Assembly: GCA_009844425.1 (NCBI GenBank)
Contig: VYBN01000019.1
Span: 57,340-121,339 of the forward strand
Direction: 5' to 3'
DNA: 64,000 nucleotides
Origin: Gammaproteobacteria bacterium
GTDB lineage: Bacteria > Pseudomonadota > Gammaproteobacteria > Steroidobacterales > Foliamicaceae
In this document: positions 45,311 through 53,889 of the stretch, in pieces
Layout: each line of letters opens with the position of its first letter
Numbering within the stretch: the first letter of the stretch is position 1
Notes under the pieces: model-generated
What the model saw: only the letters and a program-made list of their open reading frames with translations
The model's database searches: none
Told to the model about the DNA's origin: nothing
Made by a program: the position numbers and the translations under genes

Positions 45311-45335
45311 GACCTTGCCTTATTCATTGACAAGA

Positions 45336-45369
45336 TAATGACTCTAGCGTCATTATGACCCTGAAGTCA
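45336..45369. promoter_or_regulatory. Paired TGAC-N6-GTCA operator-like dyads
   Basis: TAATGAC (45336-45342) and GTCATTA (45349-45355) form a perfect 7+7 dyad around TCTAGC. A second dyad with the same half-sites and spacer length, TGAC-CCTGAA-GTCA, lies at 45356-45369, with centres 17 bases apart. A TTGACA at 45327-45332 with CATTAT 18 bases further on could be an overlapping rightward promoter. The site lies between the divergent helix-turn-helix gene and parD. Confidence 0.6.
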
Positions 45370-45565
45370 ACTCTCTCTCTCGGCTAGAATCCCGATTATC
45401 GCAACCGTTGCCGTTATGGCCATGGAAAGCCAAAACGACGGGCTGAAACGCCTGCACGCTGCCCCCAAGAGCGCTGACGCACCCCAAAGTTGAGTTCATT
45501 GACGGAAGGCATGTGTTGATAGTTGGCTCGTTGCCAAACGTCGCCGCCGCCGCTAGGATTAGCTC

Positions 45566-45808
45566 ATGAGCACGATGAATTTGCGGCTTCCCGAATCCCT
45601 GAAGGACTTTGTCAACGCTCAGGTCAGCGCCCGCGGCTATAGCACTTCGAGTGAATATGTTCGCGAGCTGATTCGCAAAGACCTCGACCGCCAGCTTTTG
45701 CGCGGACTGATTCTCGATGGCGCAGCGTCGCCTCGGGCAGTTGTGGCGGATGCGGATTACTTTGACGAGCTTCGCAGCCGGATTGATGCTGAAGCCAGCG
45801 GGCGGTAA
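45566..45808 (+). CDS. ParD-like type II antitoxin
   Basis: An 80-residue antitoxin. The N-terminal ribbon-helix-helix (MSTMNLRLPESLKDFVNAQV ... GYSTSSEYVRELIRKD) should bind operator DNA as a dimer. The C-terminal 35 residues (DGAASPRAVVADADYFDELR) form the toxin-binding tail. AGGAT lies ahead of the ATG. The stop overlaps the toxin start by one base (TAATG), the usual coupling for this pair. Confidence 0.88.
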   Translation: MSTMNLRLPESLKDFVNAQVSARGYSTSSEYVRELIRKDLDRQLLRGLILDGAASPRAVVADADYFDELRSRIDAEASGR

Positions 45809-46131
45809 TGCCCAAACCCGCAGCGCTCAGGGAGAGAGCCCGCCGCGACATTGACGAGGCGATAGAGCACTATCTGACTGAAGCCGGCGCGAAAATCGCG
45901 AATCAATTTACCGATACGCTTCAGGCAACCATTCAATCTGTTTCCAGTCAGCCTAAAGCGGGCTCGCCGCGATACGCCCATGAGCTGGATATGGTCGGCT
46001 TGCGCTGTCGAAAGGTGGGCAAGTTTCCTTACTTGATATTCTACGTTGAAAGAAACACGGAGATTGACGTCTGGCGCGTCCTTCATGGCGCACGGGACAT
46101 ACCGAGATGGTTGCGGGAGTCTGACGAGTAA
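45808..46131 (+). CDS. ParE/RelE-superfamily toxin
   Basis: A 107-residue toxin of the ParE branch, which usually poisons DNA gyrase. Features are the helical hairpin DIDEAIEHYLTEAGAKIANQF, the P-KAGSPRY loop, VGLRCRKVGKFPYLIFYVE and the final V-WRVLHGARD. All match the family and length. It is translationally coupled to the antitoxin and is the last gene of the island, 136 bases before gcvPA. Confidence 0.88.
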   Translation: MPKPAALRERARRDIDEAIEHYLTEAGAKIANQFTDTLQATIQSVSSQPKAGSPRYAHELDMVGLRCRKVGKFPYLIFYVERNTEIDVWRVLHGARDIPRWLRESDE

Positions 46132-46267
46132 CCCTGTCCGCGCTCCGGCCAGTCCTCATACGGGCCGCCGGTTCCAGAAGCTACCCGTTGGACCGAAATG
46201 CGGGTACCATTCGGCACGCTACAAGCCACCGCAAATCACTGCGTCCCCGCAAGTCTCCGTATAGCTA

Positions 46268-47698
46268 ATGCCCTTTGTCCCGCATACCGGCGAACAAGCG
46301 GAAGAAATGCTCGACCGTATGGGCTTGGCCCGGCTCCGGGACTTGTACGACGAGGTTCCGGACAGTCTGCTGCGTGACGAGCCGCCCAGTATTTTTCCGG
46401 GGCTGGATGAGGCCGGCGTAACCCGCATCGCACGCGAGCGCGCCGGCAACAATACACCGCTGCTTTGCTTCGCCGGCGGAGGCGCCTACGAACACCATAT
46501 ACCCGCGGCAATCTGGGACATTGCATCGCGGGGCGAGTTCTACAGCAATTACACGCCGTACCAGGCCGAGGCGGCGCAGGGCTCGCTGCAGCTCACCTAC
46601 GAATACCAGACCATGATCGCCGGGCTGACCGGCATGGATGTCGCCAATGCGTCGCTGTACGACGGCGCCACGGCTTTTGCCGAGGCCTGCCTCATGGCGG
46701 TGCGCTGCAACAGGAAGTCGGACGCTCGCCGGATTGCCGTGGCGCGCTCGCTGCACCCGGCCTGGCGGGCGGTCGCGCGGACGCTTTTGAACGGCCAGGG
46801 GATCGAACTGGTGGAAGCCCCCCTGGACGATTCCGGACGCGCCGATTTCAACTACGTGTACGAGAATGTCGGCGGCGGATTCGACGCGATCGCGGTGGCC
46901 GCGCCGAATTACCTTGGCGGAATGCCCGACCTCGAGGCCTGGCGCGCGCTCGCGGACAGGGAGGGCGCGCTGTTGGTGGTGGGGATCAATCCCGTTTCGC
47001 TGGGCCTGTTGCGGCCGCCGGGCGAGTTCGGCGCCGATATCGTGTGCGGCGAAGGCCAGCCGCTGGGCATTCCCATGTCCGGAGGCGGTCCCTTCCTGGG
47101 CCTGCTGGCCTGCAAGGCCCAGTACATTCGCCAGATGCCGGGGAGACTGGCGGGGCGGACGGTGGACGCGGCCGGCGACACCGCTTACGTATTGACGCTG
47201 CAGGCGCGCGAGCAGCATATTCGCCGCAGCCGGGCGACTTCGAACATCTGCACCAATCAGGGGCTGATGGTGGTTGCCGCTACCTTGTACATGGCTTTGC
47301 TCGGAGGCGAGGGAATGCGCCGGGTCGCGTCGGCCTGTCATGCGCGGACGGCGCAACTGGTGGAGGCGCTGACCGCCATCGGGGGCGTGCGGCGGGCCTT
47401 TGACGCTCCCTTTTTTCACGAAGACGTGCTTTGCCTGGACCGCCCGGTAGCCCCTGTTCTGGCCGCCCTGGCGGAGCAGGGCATCCTGGGCGGCGTCGAT
47501 ATCTCCTCCGAGTATCCCGAACTGGGCAATGCGCTACTGGTTTGCGCAACCGAAATGCGCACGGAAGACGACATTATTTGCTACGCCCGCGCGCTGCGCG
47601 AAATCGTCGCGCCACGTCAGCGCGCCGCGCGAAATCGTCGCGCCACGTCAGCGCGCCGCACGAAACATGAACCGGACGATTCCGGCCAAACGACCTGA
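46268..47698 (+). CDS. gcvPA: Glycine cleavage system P protein, subunit 1
   Basis: N-terminal half-subunit of the glycine decarboxylase, working with GcvPB on glycine and lipoyl-GcvH. It has 476 residues. Motifs include [34 protein letters not shown], and SGGGPFLG. The last 33 residues or so are Arg- and Ala-rich and non-conserved because a 31-base tandem duplication (47600-47661) shifts the frame. Without one unit the frame would run into gcvPB. No good ribosome binding site precedes the ATG; the original promoter and leader probably belonged to the gcvT operon now 7 kb away. Confidence 0.95.
   Translation: MPFVPHTGEQAEEMLDRMGLARLRDLYDEVPDSLLRDEPPSIFPGLDEAGVTRIARERAGNNTPLLCFAGGGAYEHHIPAAIWDIASRGEFYSNYTPYQAEAAQGSLQLTYEYQTMIAGLTGMDVANASLYDGATAFAEACLMAVRCNRKSDARRIAVARSLHPAWRAVARTLLNGQGIELVEAPLDDSGRADFNYVYENVGGGFDAIAVAAPNYLGGMPDLEAWRALADREGALLVVGINPVSLGLLRPPGEFGADIVCGEGQPLGIPMSGGGPFLGLLACKAQYIRQMPGRLAGRTVDAAGDTAYVLTLQAREQHIRRSRATSNICTNQGLMVVAATLYMALLGGEGMRRVASACHARTAQLVEALTAIGGVRRAFDAPFFHEDVLCLDRPVAPVLAALAEQGILGGVDISSEYPELGNALLVCATEMRTEDDIICYARALREIVAPRQRAARNRRATSARRTKHEPDDSGQTT
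47600..47665 (+). repeat. 31-base tandem duplication at the gcvPA 3' end
   Basis: Units 47600-47630 and 47631-47661 are identical except for one base near the end; GAAA of a third begins at 47662. Since 31 is not a multiple of three, each extra unit shifts the frame. With two units gcvPA stops at 47698, one base before the gcvPB ATG; with one unit gcvPA would read through into gcvPB in frame. Confidence 0.9.
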
Positions 47699-47699
47699 C

Positions 47700-49166
47700 A
47701 TGACGCGCAGGCTGATATTCGATGTGTCGCGTCCCGGCCGGCGGGCCCGGGCGCAGGCGCCTGCCGCGGAGAGCGCCGCTCCGGCGGGTCTGCCGGCGAA
47801 ATTGATCCGGGACCGGAAAGCTCCCCTTCCCGCAGTCTCGGAACTGGATGTCGTGCGCCACTACACGCGCCTTTCGCAGTTGAATTTCTCGATCGACACC
47901 AACAGTTACCCGCTGGGTTCCTGCACGATGAAATACAACCCGCGGGCCTGCCACCGCCTGGCTTCGCTGCCCGGATTTCTCGACGTGCACCCGGCCGCTC
48001 CGGACGCTTCCGTTCAGGGTCTGCTGCAGTGTCTCCACGAACTGCAGGACATGCTGGCCGCGGTGACCGGCATGCAGGCCATCACGCTGGCGCCGATGGC
48101 CGGCGCCCAGGGGGAGTTCGCCGGTGTGGCGATGTTCAAGGCCTACCATCATGCCCGCGGAGACCACGCGCGCGACGAAATCATCGTGCCCGACGCCGCG
48201 CACGGCACCAATCCGGCCACGGCCGCCATGTGCGGACTGAAGGTACGGGAAATCGCCACCGGCAAGGACGGGGACATAGAACTCGACGCGCTGGATGCGG
48301 CCCTGGGCCCGCGCACGGCCGGAATCATGCTCACCAACCCATCGACTCTGGGGGTGTTCGAGCGCCACATCCTGGAGATATCAAGACGGGTTCACGCCGC
48401 CGGCGGCCTGCTGTATTACGACGGCGCCAACCTCAACGCCCTGCTGGGCCGCGTGCTGCCGGGCGACATGGGCTTTGACGCGGTGCACCTGAACCTGCAC
48501 AAGACCTTCTCCACGCCGCATGGCGGCGGCGGTCCGGGAGCGGGGGCCGTGGGCGTGGCAAGCAGTCTCCAGCCCTTTCTGCCCGTGCCCTACGTTGAAA
48601 AGGCCGAAGGGGAGTACCGGTGGCGCAGCGACAGTCCGGACAGCATCGGAAAGCTGGCGGCCAACGGCGGCAACATCGGCGTGCTGCTGCGCGCCTGGGT
48701 GTACCTCAGGATGCTGGGGCGCGAGGGATTGCAGCGGGTGGCCGACCACGCGGTGCTCAACGCCAACTACCTGGCGTTCCGGCTCGCGGAAGAGGGCTTC
48801 GATCTGGCCTATCCCGAACGGCGCGCCGGGCACGAGTTCGTGATCAGCCTGAAGCGCCTGCGCGATGAAACCGGCGTCACCGCCGCCGACTTCGCCAAGG
48901 CCATGCTGGACGAAGGCTTTCATGCGCCCACCGTGTACTTCCCGCTGCTGGTTCCCGAGTGCCTGCTCATCGAGCCGACCGAAACCGAGTCCCCCGAAGC
49001 GCTGGATGCGCTGATTGAAGCCATGGTGCGTATCCGCGACGCGGCCCTGAGCGATCCCGAGGCGGTTCGCTCCGCCCCGCACCGCATGCCGGTCCGGCGT
49101 CCCGACGAGGTGCTCGCCGCCCGCAAGCCGGACCTGGCCCACGCCCCGGCGCTGCGCCGGGATTGA
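47700..49166 (+). CDS. gcvPB: Glycine cleavage system P protein, subunit 2
   Basis: Pyridoxal-phosphate half-subunit of glycine decarboxylase, 488 residues. It has the typical start [13 protein letters not shown], then [20 protein letters not shown], the PLP site [16 protein letters not shown] with Lys268, and EFVISLKRL near the C-terminus. The ATG is one base after the gcvPA stop, so expression is coupled. Its position next to sarcosine oxidase genes fits glycine and C1 metabolism. Confidence 0.96.
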   Translation: MTRRLIFDVSRPGRRARAQAPAAESAAPAGLPAKLIRDRKAPLPAVSELDVVRHYTRLSQLNFSIDTNSYPLGSCTMKYNPRACHRLASLPGFLDVHPAAPDASVQGLLQCLHELQDMLAAVTGMQAITLAPMAGAQGEFAGVAMFKAYHHARGDHARDEIIVPDAAHGTNPATAAMCGLKVREIATGKDGDIELDALDAALGPRTAGIMLTNPSTLGVFERHILEISRRVHAAGGLLYYDGANLNALLGRVLPGDMGFDAVHLNLHKTFSTPHGGGGPGAGAVGVASSLQPFLPVPYVEKAEGEYRWRSDSPDSIGKLAANGGNIGVLLRAWVYLRMLGREGLQRVADHAVLNANYLAFRLAEEGFDLAYPERRAGHEFVISLKRLRDETGVTAADFAKAMLDEGFHAPTVYFPLLVPECLLIEPTETESPEALDALIEAMVRIRDAALSDPEAVRSAPHRMPVRRPDEVLAARKPDLAHAPALRRD

Positions 49167-49184
49167 TGCGCGCAAACGGCCGAC

Positions 49185-49982
49185 ATGAAACGGGCCTACG
49201 TATCGACCCAAAGAGGTCAGATTCACCTGCGGTATATCGAATCGCGCCTGAAGCCTGCCGGCACGCCCCTCGTTTGCCTTCACCCGTTTCCCTATAGCGG
49301 CGCTTTCTTCGAGACGATCGTGCCGCTATTGAACGAGCGGCGCAGGGTTCTGGCGCCGGATTGCCCCGGATTCGGGGGATCGGACGCACCTCAAGGGATG
49401 CTCTCGATGGAGGAACTCGCGGAAACCGTCCTTGAGGCGCTTGAAGGAGCGCCCGAGGCGCCGGCAGGCCCCGTGGATCTAATGGGCTTTCACAGCGGCT
49501 GTCTGCTGGCGGTGGAGATGGCGCGGCTGGAGCCTTCCCGCGTGCGAAGAATTGCGATCATCGACGTGCCTTATTTCACCGCCGAGGAGCAGAAAGGCCG
49601 ATACCCGAAGTCCACCGCGCCGGTTCGGTACGATGGAGACCTGACGAGCCTGGCTGACGCCTGGGAGTTCAGCGTGGCCAGGCGCCTGGACGGCATGCCG
49701 TTCAACCGCGCCTTCGGCAACTTCGTGGAACTCCTGCGCGCGGGGGAGCGGGCCAACTGGGGATACCACGCCACGCTTACCTACGATTGCGCGCCGCGCT
49801 TTAGCGCCGTTCGGCACGAAACGCTTGTCGTCGCCAGCCAGTACATGCTCAAGGAACACACGCGCAAGGCCGCGGCCGATATCCCCGACGCCCGCTTCGT
49901 CGAGCGCAGGGACGTGACCCGGGCCGTCATGGAAGAGGGCGCCCCCGCCATCGCGGAAGAAGTAACGGCCTTCCTGGGCTGA
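49185..49982 (+). CDS. Alpha/beta-fold hydrolase
   Basis: A 265-residue alpha/beta hydrolase-fold protein. It has the oxyanion segment LHPFPYSGAFFE, LAPDCPGFGGSDAP, and a C-terminal cap and His region. The nucleophile elbow reads G-F-H-S-G-C, so if aligned strictly to G-x-Nu-x-G the nucleophile position is His, with Ser next to it. It may be inactive or use an unusual residue. It lies 18 bases after gcvPB in the same direction and probably shares the transcript. Substrate unknown. It converges on soxG. Confidence 0.75.
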   Translation: MKRAYVSTQRGQIHLRYIESRLKPAGTPLVCLHPFPYSGAFFETIVPLLNERRRVLAPDCPGFGGSDAPQGMLSMEELAETVLEALEGAPEAPAGPVDLMGFHSGCLLAVEMARLEPSRVRRIAIIDVPYFTAEEQKGRYPKSTAPVRYDGDLTSLADAWEFSVARRLDGMPFNRAFGNFVELLRAGERANWGYHATLTYDCAPRFSAVRHETLVVASQYMLKEHTRKAAADIPDARFVERRDVTRAVMEEGAPAIAEEVTAFLG

Positions 49983-50012
49983 ACGCCCTCGTTCCCAGGG
50001 GGAGCCGCGCCG

Positions 50013-50564
50013 TTACGGTGCCGAGAAACGGGCGCGGTGGGGGCGCGCGGCATTCTCCAGCCAGCGGTGCACGTAGTCGGAGAAGCTTCGGCGAACGACG
50101 ATTGCGTAGCTTGACGGGTCAACGGCGGCCAGCAGGACAGCCGCCCTCCCGAGGCCTGTCTGCGCGCATTGGCCCGGGGCGAACTCCCTCGGGTGGAGAT
50201 CGAGGGCGCAGCCTTTCGCCAGCACGGCGCGCGCTTCCGCGCCGCGCACAAGCAGCTCGACATTGCCCCCGCTCACATCGTTGACCGCGGCGTGGAAACC
50301 GCCGAGCGCTTCCGCGAGTTCGCTGCCCAGAGCGGCGGCGCGCTCCGCGACGTTCGCGATCAGCCACTCGTCCGGCCCCAGCCAGTAGACCTCGTGCCCG
50401 CCGTTCGTGAATGTATTCGCGGCCTGCGGTATCGGTTGGCCGAGGACTCGCTCGGCGGTCTCGACGGCCTGCCCGTGGTGCGGATTCAGCCTGAGGTTCA
50501 GGAACCCGCGGCCGGAACGGACGCTGATCGCGACGCCCGAGAGCGGCAGGCCGTTGTCAGACAT
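50013..50564 (-). CDS. soxG: Sarcosine oxidase gamma subunit
   Basis: Small structural subunit of heterotetrameric sarcosine oxidase, 183 residues, related to GcvT-type folds. It contains G-xV-x-W-LGPDEWLI and AVNDVSGGNVELLVRG, followed by ...ALDLHP-EFAPG-CAQT, typical for SoxG. ATG 50564 is chosen; it overlaps the soxA stop by eight bases. It is the last gene of soxB-soxD-soxA-soxG. Confidence 0.9.
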   Translation of the reverse strand: MSDNGLPLSGVAISVRSGRGFLNLRLNPHHGQAVETAERVLGQPIPQAANTFTNGGHEVYWLGPDEWLIANVAERAAALGSELAEALGGFHAAVNDVSGGNVELLVRGAEARAVLAKGCALDLHPREFAPGQCAQTGLGRAAVLLAAVDPSSYAIVVRRSFSDYVHRWLENAARPHRARFSAP

Positions 50565-53500
50565 GCTGGCGCATTCCCCTGGGGTCGTAAAAGACCGGCG
50601 ACACGATCCGGACCGGCAGGGGGTCGCGGCCGGATAGCGCCGCATGGATGGTCTCGCCCTTGCGCTGCCGTCCGCCGGCCACCAGCGCCAGCGCGATCGG
50701 GTGGCCCAGGCAAGCGCTGAAGTAGCTGGACGTGACATGACCGCACATTGCTGCCGGCTTGCCGGTATCGCCGATGAGCTGCGTGCCCTCCAGCAGCACG
50801 GTCCGGCCGTCTTGCGACAGCAGTCCCACCCATTGCTTGCGGTCCTCGCGCAGGCAGTCCGGACGCTGCAGCGAACGCTTGCCGAGAAAGTCCTTTTCCC
50901 TTGACAGCAGCCAGTTCATGCCGAGATCCACGGGCGTTACCGAGCCGTCGGTGTCCTGGCCCGCGATGATGAATCCCTTCTCGGCGCGGAGCACGTGCAT
51001 GGCTTCCGTTCCGTAGGGAGTGACATCGAATTCGGCGCCGGCTTCCATGATCTTTCGCCACATAGCCAGCGCGTTGTTGCTGTCGATGTTGATCTCGAAC
51101 GCCAGTTCGCCGGAAAAGCTCACCCGGAACAGCGTCACGGGTATGCCCGCCAGCACCGCCGGCTTCGTGGTCATGAACGGAAAACTCTCCTTGTCCAGCG
51201 GTATATCGCAGCCCAGCCTTTCCAGCAGGCTTCGGCTGTTGGGGCCGGCCGCCGCGATCGTCGAATAGTGATCGGTGAGCGACGTCAGGTAGACCTCGAG
51301 CTCCGGCCACTCGGTCTGCAGCCACTTCTCCATCCAGTCCAGCACCGCCGCCGCCCCGCCGGTCGTCGTGGTCAGGTAAAACCGTTGTTCGCCGGTTCGC
51401 GCCATCACGCCGTCGTCCATCAGCATGCCGTCCTCGCCCGGAATAACGCCGTAGGCGCAGCGTCCGACCTTCATCCGGCCGACGTTGTGGGTGTAGATGC
51501 GCTCGAGGAATTCGACCACATCGGGTCCGCAGGCATCGATCTTGCCCAGGGTGGAGGCGTCCATGACGCCCAGCGACTTGCGCACCGCCAGGCATTCGCG
51601 CGCCACCGCGGCGTGCAGGTCTTCGCCGTCCCGCGGAAAGTACCAGGGCCGGCGCCACTGGCCGACGGTCTCCATGGGCGCGCCCGCCGCTTCATGCCAT
51701 TCGTGAATCGCGGTCGTGCGAACCGGATCGTAGAGATCTCCGACGCTTTCCCCGGCGCAAACGCCGAAACTCACCGGCGTGTAGGCCGGCCGGAACGTGG
51801 TCGTCCCGACCTCGGGGATCGGCTTGCCCAGAATGTCCGCGAGCACCGCCATGCCGTTGATGTTGCCGAGTTTGCCCTGGTCGGTGCCGAAACCGAGCGC
51901 CGTGTATCTCTTGACGTGCTCCACGTTGCGATAGCCCTCGCGGGCGGCCAGGCGGATGTCGGCCACGGTGGTGTCGTTCTGGAAGTCGATGAACTGCCTG
52001 GAGCATCGATCCGCGTCCCTGGCAGCCGGTACCCGCCACAAGGGCTCGATCGGGTTTTCGCCGGCGCCGGCGGCCGTGTGCGGCGTCATGACGCCCGCCG
52101 GTTTCAGCCCCAGCTTCGACACGGCCGCAGCGCCGGCGTGCAGCCCCTCGGCCAGGCATTCGCCCAGGGACCATTTGCCGTTGCCCGCGCCGGCGGAAAC
52201 ATGGGCCTGGCGCGCTTCGGCGGGCAGGAAACAAAGCCTGGATTCGTCCCAGGCAAGCCGCCCGCCCGCCTGCGAGTGCAGGTGCACCACGGGGCTCCAG
52301 CCGCCGGACACTGCCACCAGGTCGCAGTCCATGCGGATTGTGCTCCTGACGTTGCTCCAACTGTCGCCGCTCCACCGCGCGATGCCGGCGCCCGTGACGC
52401 GGCTCCGGCCTGCCACCTCGCTCACGACGTGCCCCGCCAGCACCGGAATACCCAGGGCCTGCGCCCGCACGCCCAGTTCCCCGGCGCCTCCCGGACGGCT
52501 GTCCACGATGGCGGCAACCTCGGCGCCGGCCCCGGACAGGCTGATCGCCGTCCGGTAGGCGGAATCGTTATTGGTGAAGACCACCGCGCGGCGGCCCGGC
52601 AGGACCGCGTACCGCTCGACGTAGGTCGAGACCGCCGAAGCCAGCATCACGCCGGGACGGTCGTTGTTGCAGAACGCCAGCGGCCGCTCGAGGCTGCCCT
52701 GCGCCAGCACCACCTGCCTGGCCCGGACCCGCCAGAGCCGCTCCCGGACGCCGGCGCCGGCCTGGCCGCCCGGACGGACCGGGCAACGCTCGGCGATCGT
52801 CAGGAAGTTGTGATCGTGGTAACCGAAAACCGTGCTTGAAGGCAGCAATACGCAGTCTTCCAGGCCTCGAAGTTCAGCAACCACGGAGGCGATCCACTCA
52901 GCGGCCGGGACCCCGTCGATGCTCGCGTCCGAGGCAAGCAGGCTGCCGCCGAATTCGTTCTGCTCGTCGGCGAGAATCACCCGGGCGCCGGACTTCGCCG
53001 CCGTCAGCGCCGCCATCAGGCCGGCCGGCCCGCCGCCGGCCACCAGCACGTCGCAGTGCGCGTTCATGTGCTCGTAGCGGTCGGGATCGGGCCCGTCCGG
53101 CGCCTGCCCGAAGCCCGCCGACTTGCGGATCGCGTGCTCATAGTGCTTCCACCAGGAGCGTGGCCACATGAATGTCTTGTAGTAGAAGCCGGCGCCCAGC
53201 AACCGGCCGAACAGGTTATTGACCGCGCCGATATCGAAGCGGACCCCCGGCCAGCCCCTGGTGGAGCGCGCTTTCAGCCCCTCCCGGAGTTCGACCTGCG
53301 TCGCCTGCAGGTTGGGCTGCGCCGCGGCGCCTTCGCCGATCTGCATGATCGCGTTCGGCTCCTCCGCGCCGCTGCCGACGATCCCTCGCGGGCGCCGCAA
53401 CTTGAAGCTTCGCCCCACCAGGGATACGCCGCCGGCCATCAGTGCGGACGCGAGCGTGTCGCCGGCAAAGCCCTCGCAGGCCCTGCCGTCAAAGGAGAAC

Positions 53501-53565
53501 GCCAGGGGCCGCGAACGGTCTATCCGCCCGCCCTGAGGCAAACGATTCGGCTGGGCGGCGGCCAT
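50557..53565 (-). CDS. soxA: Sarcosine oxidase alpha subunit
   Basis: Large subunit of 1002 residues. An N-terminal ferredoxin-like domain (FSFDGRACEGFAGDTLASAL) is followed by an FAD/NAD-binding module with VLVAGGGPAGLMAAL at about 173-187. The C-terminal aminomethyltransferase domain (about 610-1000) binds folate, with MDASTLGKIDACGPDV and GTEAMHVLRAEKGFIIAGQDTDG-type segments. With SoxB it oxidises sarcosine to glycine, transferring the methyl carbon to tetrahydrofolate as methylene. It starts two bases after the soxD stop. Confidence 0.95.
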   Translation of the reverse strand: MAAAQPNRLPQGGRIDRSRPLAFSFDGRACEGFAGDTLASALMAGGVSLVGRSFKLRRPRGIVGSGAEEPNAIMQIGEGAAAQPNLQATQVELREGLKARSTRGWPGVRFDIGAVNNLFGRLLGAGFYYKTFMWPRSWWKHYEHAIRKSAGFGQAPDGPDPDRYEHMNAHCDVLVAGGGPAGLMAALTAAKSGARVILADEQNEFGGSLLASDASIDGVPAAEWIASVVAELRGLEDCVLLPSSTVFGYHDHNFLTIAERCPVRPGGQAGAGVRERLWRVRARQVVLAQGSLERPLAFCNNDRPGVMLASAVSTYVERYAVLPGRRAVVFTNNDSAYRTAISLSGAGAEVAAIVDSRPGGAGELGVRAQALGIPVLAGHVVSEVAGRSRVTGAGIARWSGDSWSNVRSTIRMDCDLVAVSGGWSPVVHLHSQAGGRLAWDESRLCFLPAEARQAHVSAGAGNGKWSLGECLAEGLHAGAAAVSKLGLKPAGVMTPHTAAGAGENPIEPLWRVPAARDADRCSRQFIDFQNDTTVADIRLAAREGYRNVEHVKRYTALGFGTDQGKLGNINGMAVLADILGKPIPEVGTTTFRPAYTPVSFGVCAGESVGDLYDPVRTTAIHEWHEAAGAPMETVGQWRRPWYFPRDGEDLHAAVARECLAVRKSLGVMDASTLGKIDACGPDVVEFLERIYTHNVGRMKVGRCAYGVIPGEDGMLMDDGVMARTGEQRFYLTTTTGGAAAVLDWMEKWLQTEWPELEVYLTSLTDHYSTIAAAGPNSRSLLERLGCDIPLDKESFPFMTTKPAVLAGIPVTLFRVSFSGELAFEINIDSNNALAMWRKIMEAGAEFDVTPYGTEAMHVLRAEKGFIIAGQDTDGSVTPVDLGMNWLLSREKDFLGKRSLQRPDCLREDRKQWVGLLSQDGRTVLLEGTQLIGDTGKPAAMCGHVTSSYFSACLGHPIALALVAGGRQRKGETIHAALSGRDPLPVRIVSPVFYDPRGMRQHV

Positions 53566-53567
53566 CG

Positions 53568-53885
53568 TCAGCGGCGCTTCTCTTCGCTGGCTTCAATATG
53601 GGCAGCGGCCGGCCGGGCGCTGCCGGCGCCGCTCAATCTGTAGCTCTTCTCGATGCGGTAGCTGACGGTGTCGCGCTCGACGCCGAACCACCGCCGGCAG
53701 CCCTGGGCGTGATTCCACAGCTCCCGGTGCGCGCCCCGCGGATTGCGGCGGAAGAACAGGTAGTCGGCCCATTCCGCGTCGCTCAGCGCATACGGGTCGG
53801 CGGGACGCTCGATGCCGGCTTCCCCGCCATAGCTGAACTCGGTCTCGGCCCGGGGGCCGCACCATGGACATTCGATCAGCAGCAC
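53568..53885 (-). CDS. soxD: Sarcosine oxidase delta subunit
   Basis: A zinc-binding subunit of 105 residues. ML-IECPWCGPR near the N-terminus holds the Cys pair; further on ELWNHAQGCRRWF supplies His and Cys ligands, and Y-F-R-NP-G-H-E motifs match SoxD. The start is GTG 53885, four bases after the soxB stop. It separates soxB from soxA in the usual soxBDAG order. Confidence 0.93.
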   Translation of the reverse strand: MLLIECPWCGPRAETEFSYGGEAGIERPADPYALSDAEWADYLFFRRNPRGAHRELWNHAQGCRRWFGVERDTVSYRIEKSYRLSGAGSARPAAAHIEASEEKRR

Positions 53886-53889
53886 GGTA

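Larger units (their letters stand above)
39210..46267. mobile_element. Accessory (defence-type) island inserted between gcvH and gcvPA
   Basis: About 7 kb separates gcvH from gcvPA, which are normally adjacent. The stretch is visibly AT-richer, especially 40.8-41.4 kb and 45.3-45.6 kb, and contains only accessory genes: a gene remnant, two HEPN-motif proteins, a MmeI-like restriction-modification protein, an unknown protein, a helix-turn-helix protein and ParDE. I find no integrase, transposase or obvious flanking direct repeat, so the mode of arrival is unknown. Confidence 0.7.

Noticed and set aside
50995..52839. 614-codon open frame on the plus strand opposite soxA
   Set aside because: No recognisable motifs; soxA is well supported on the minus strand.
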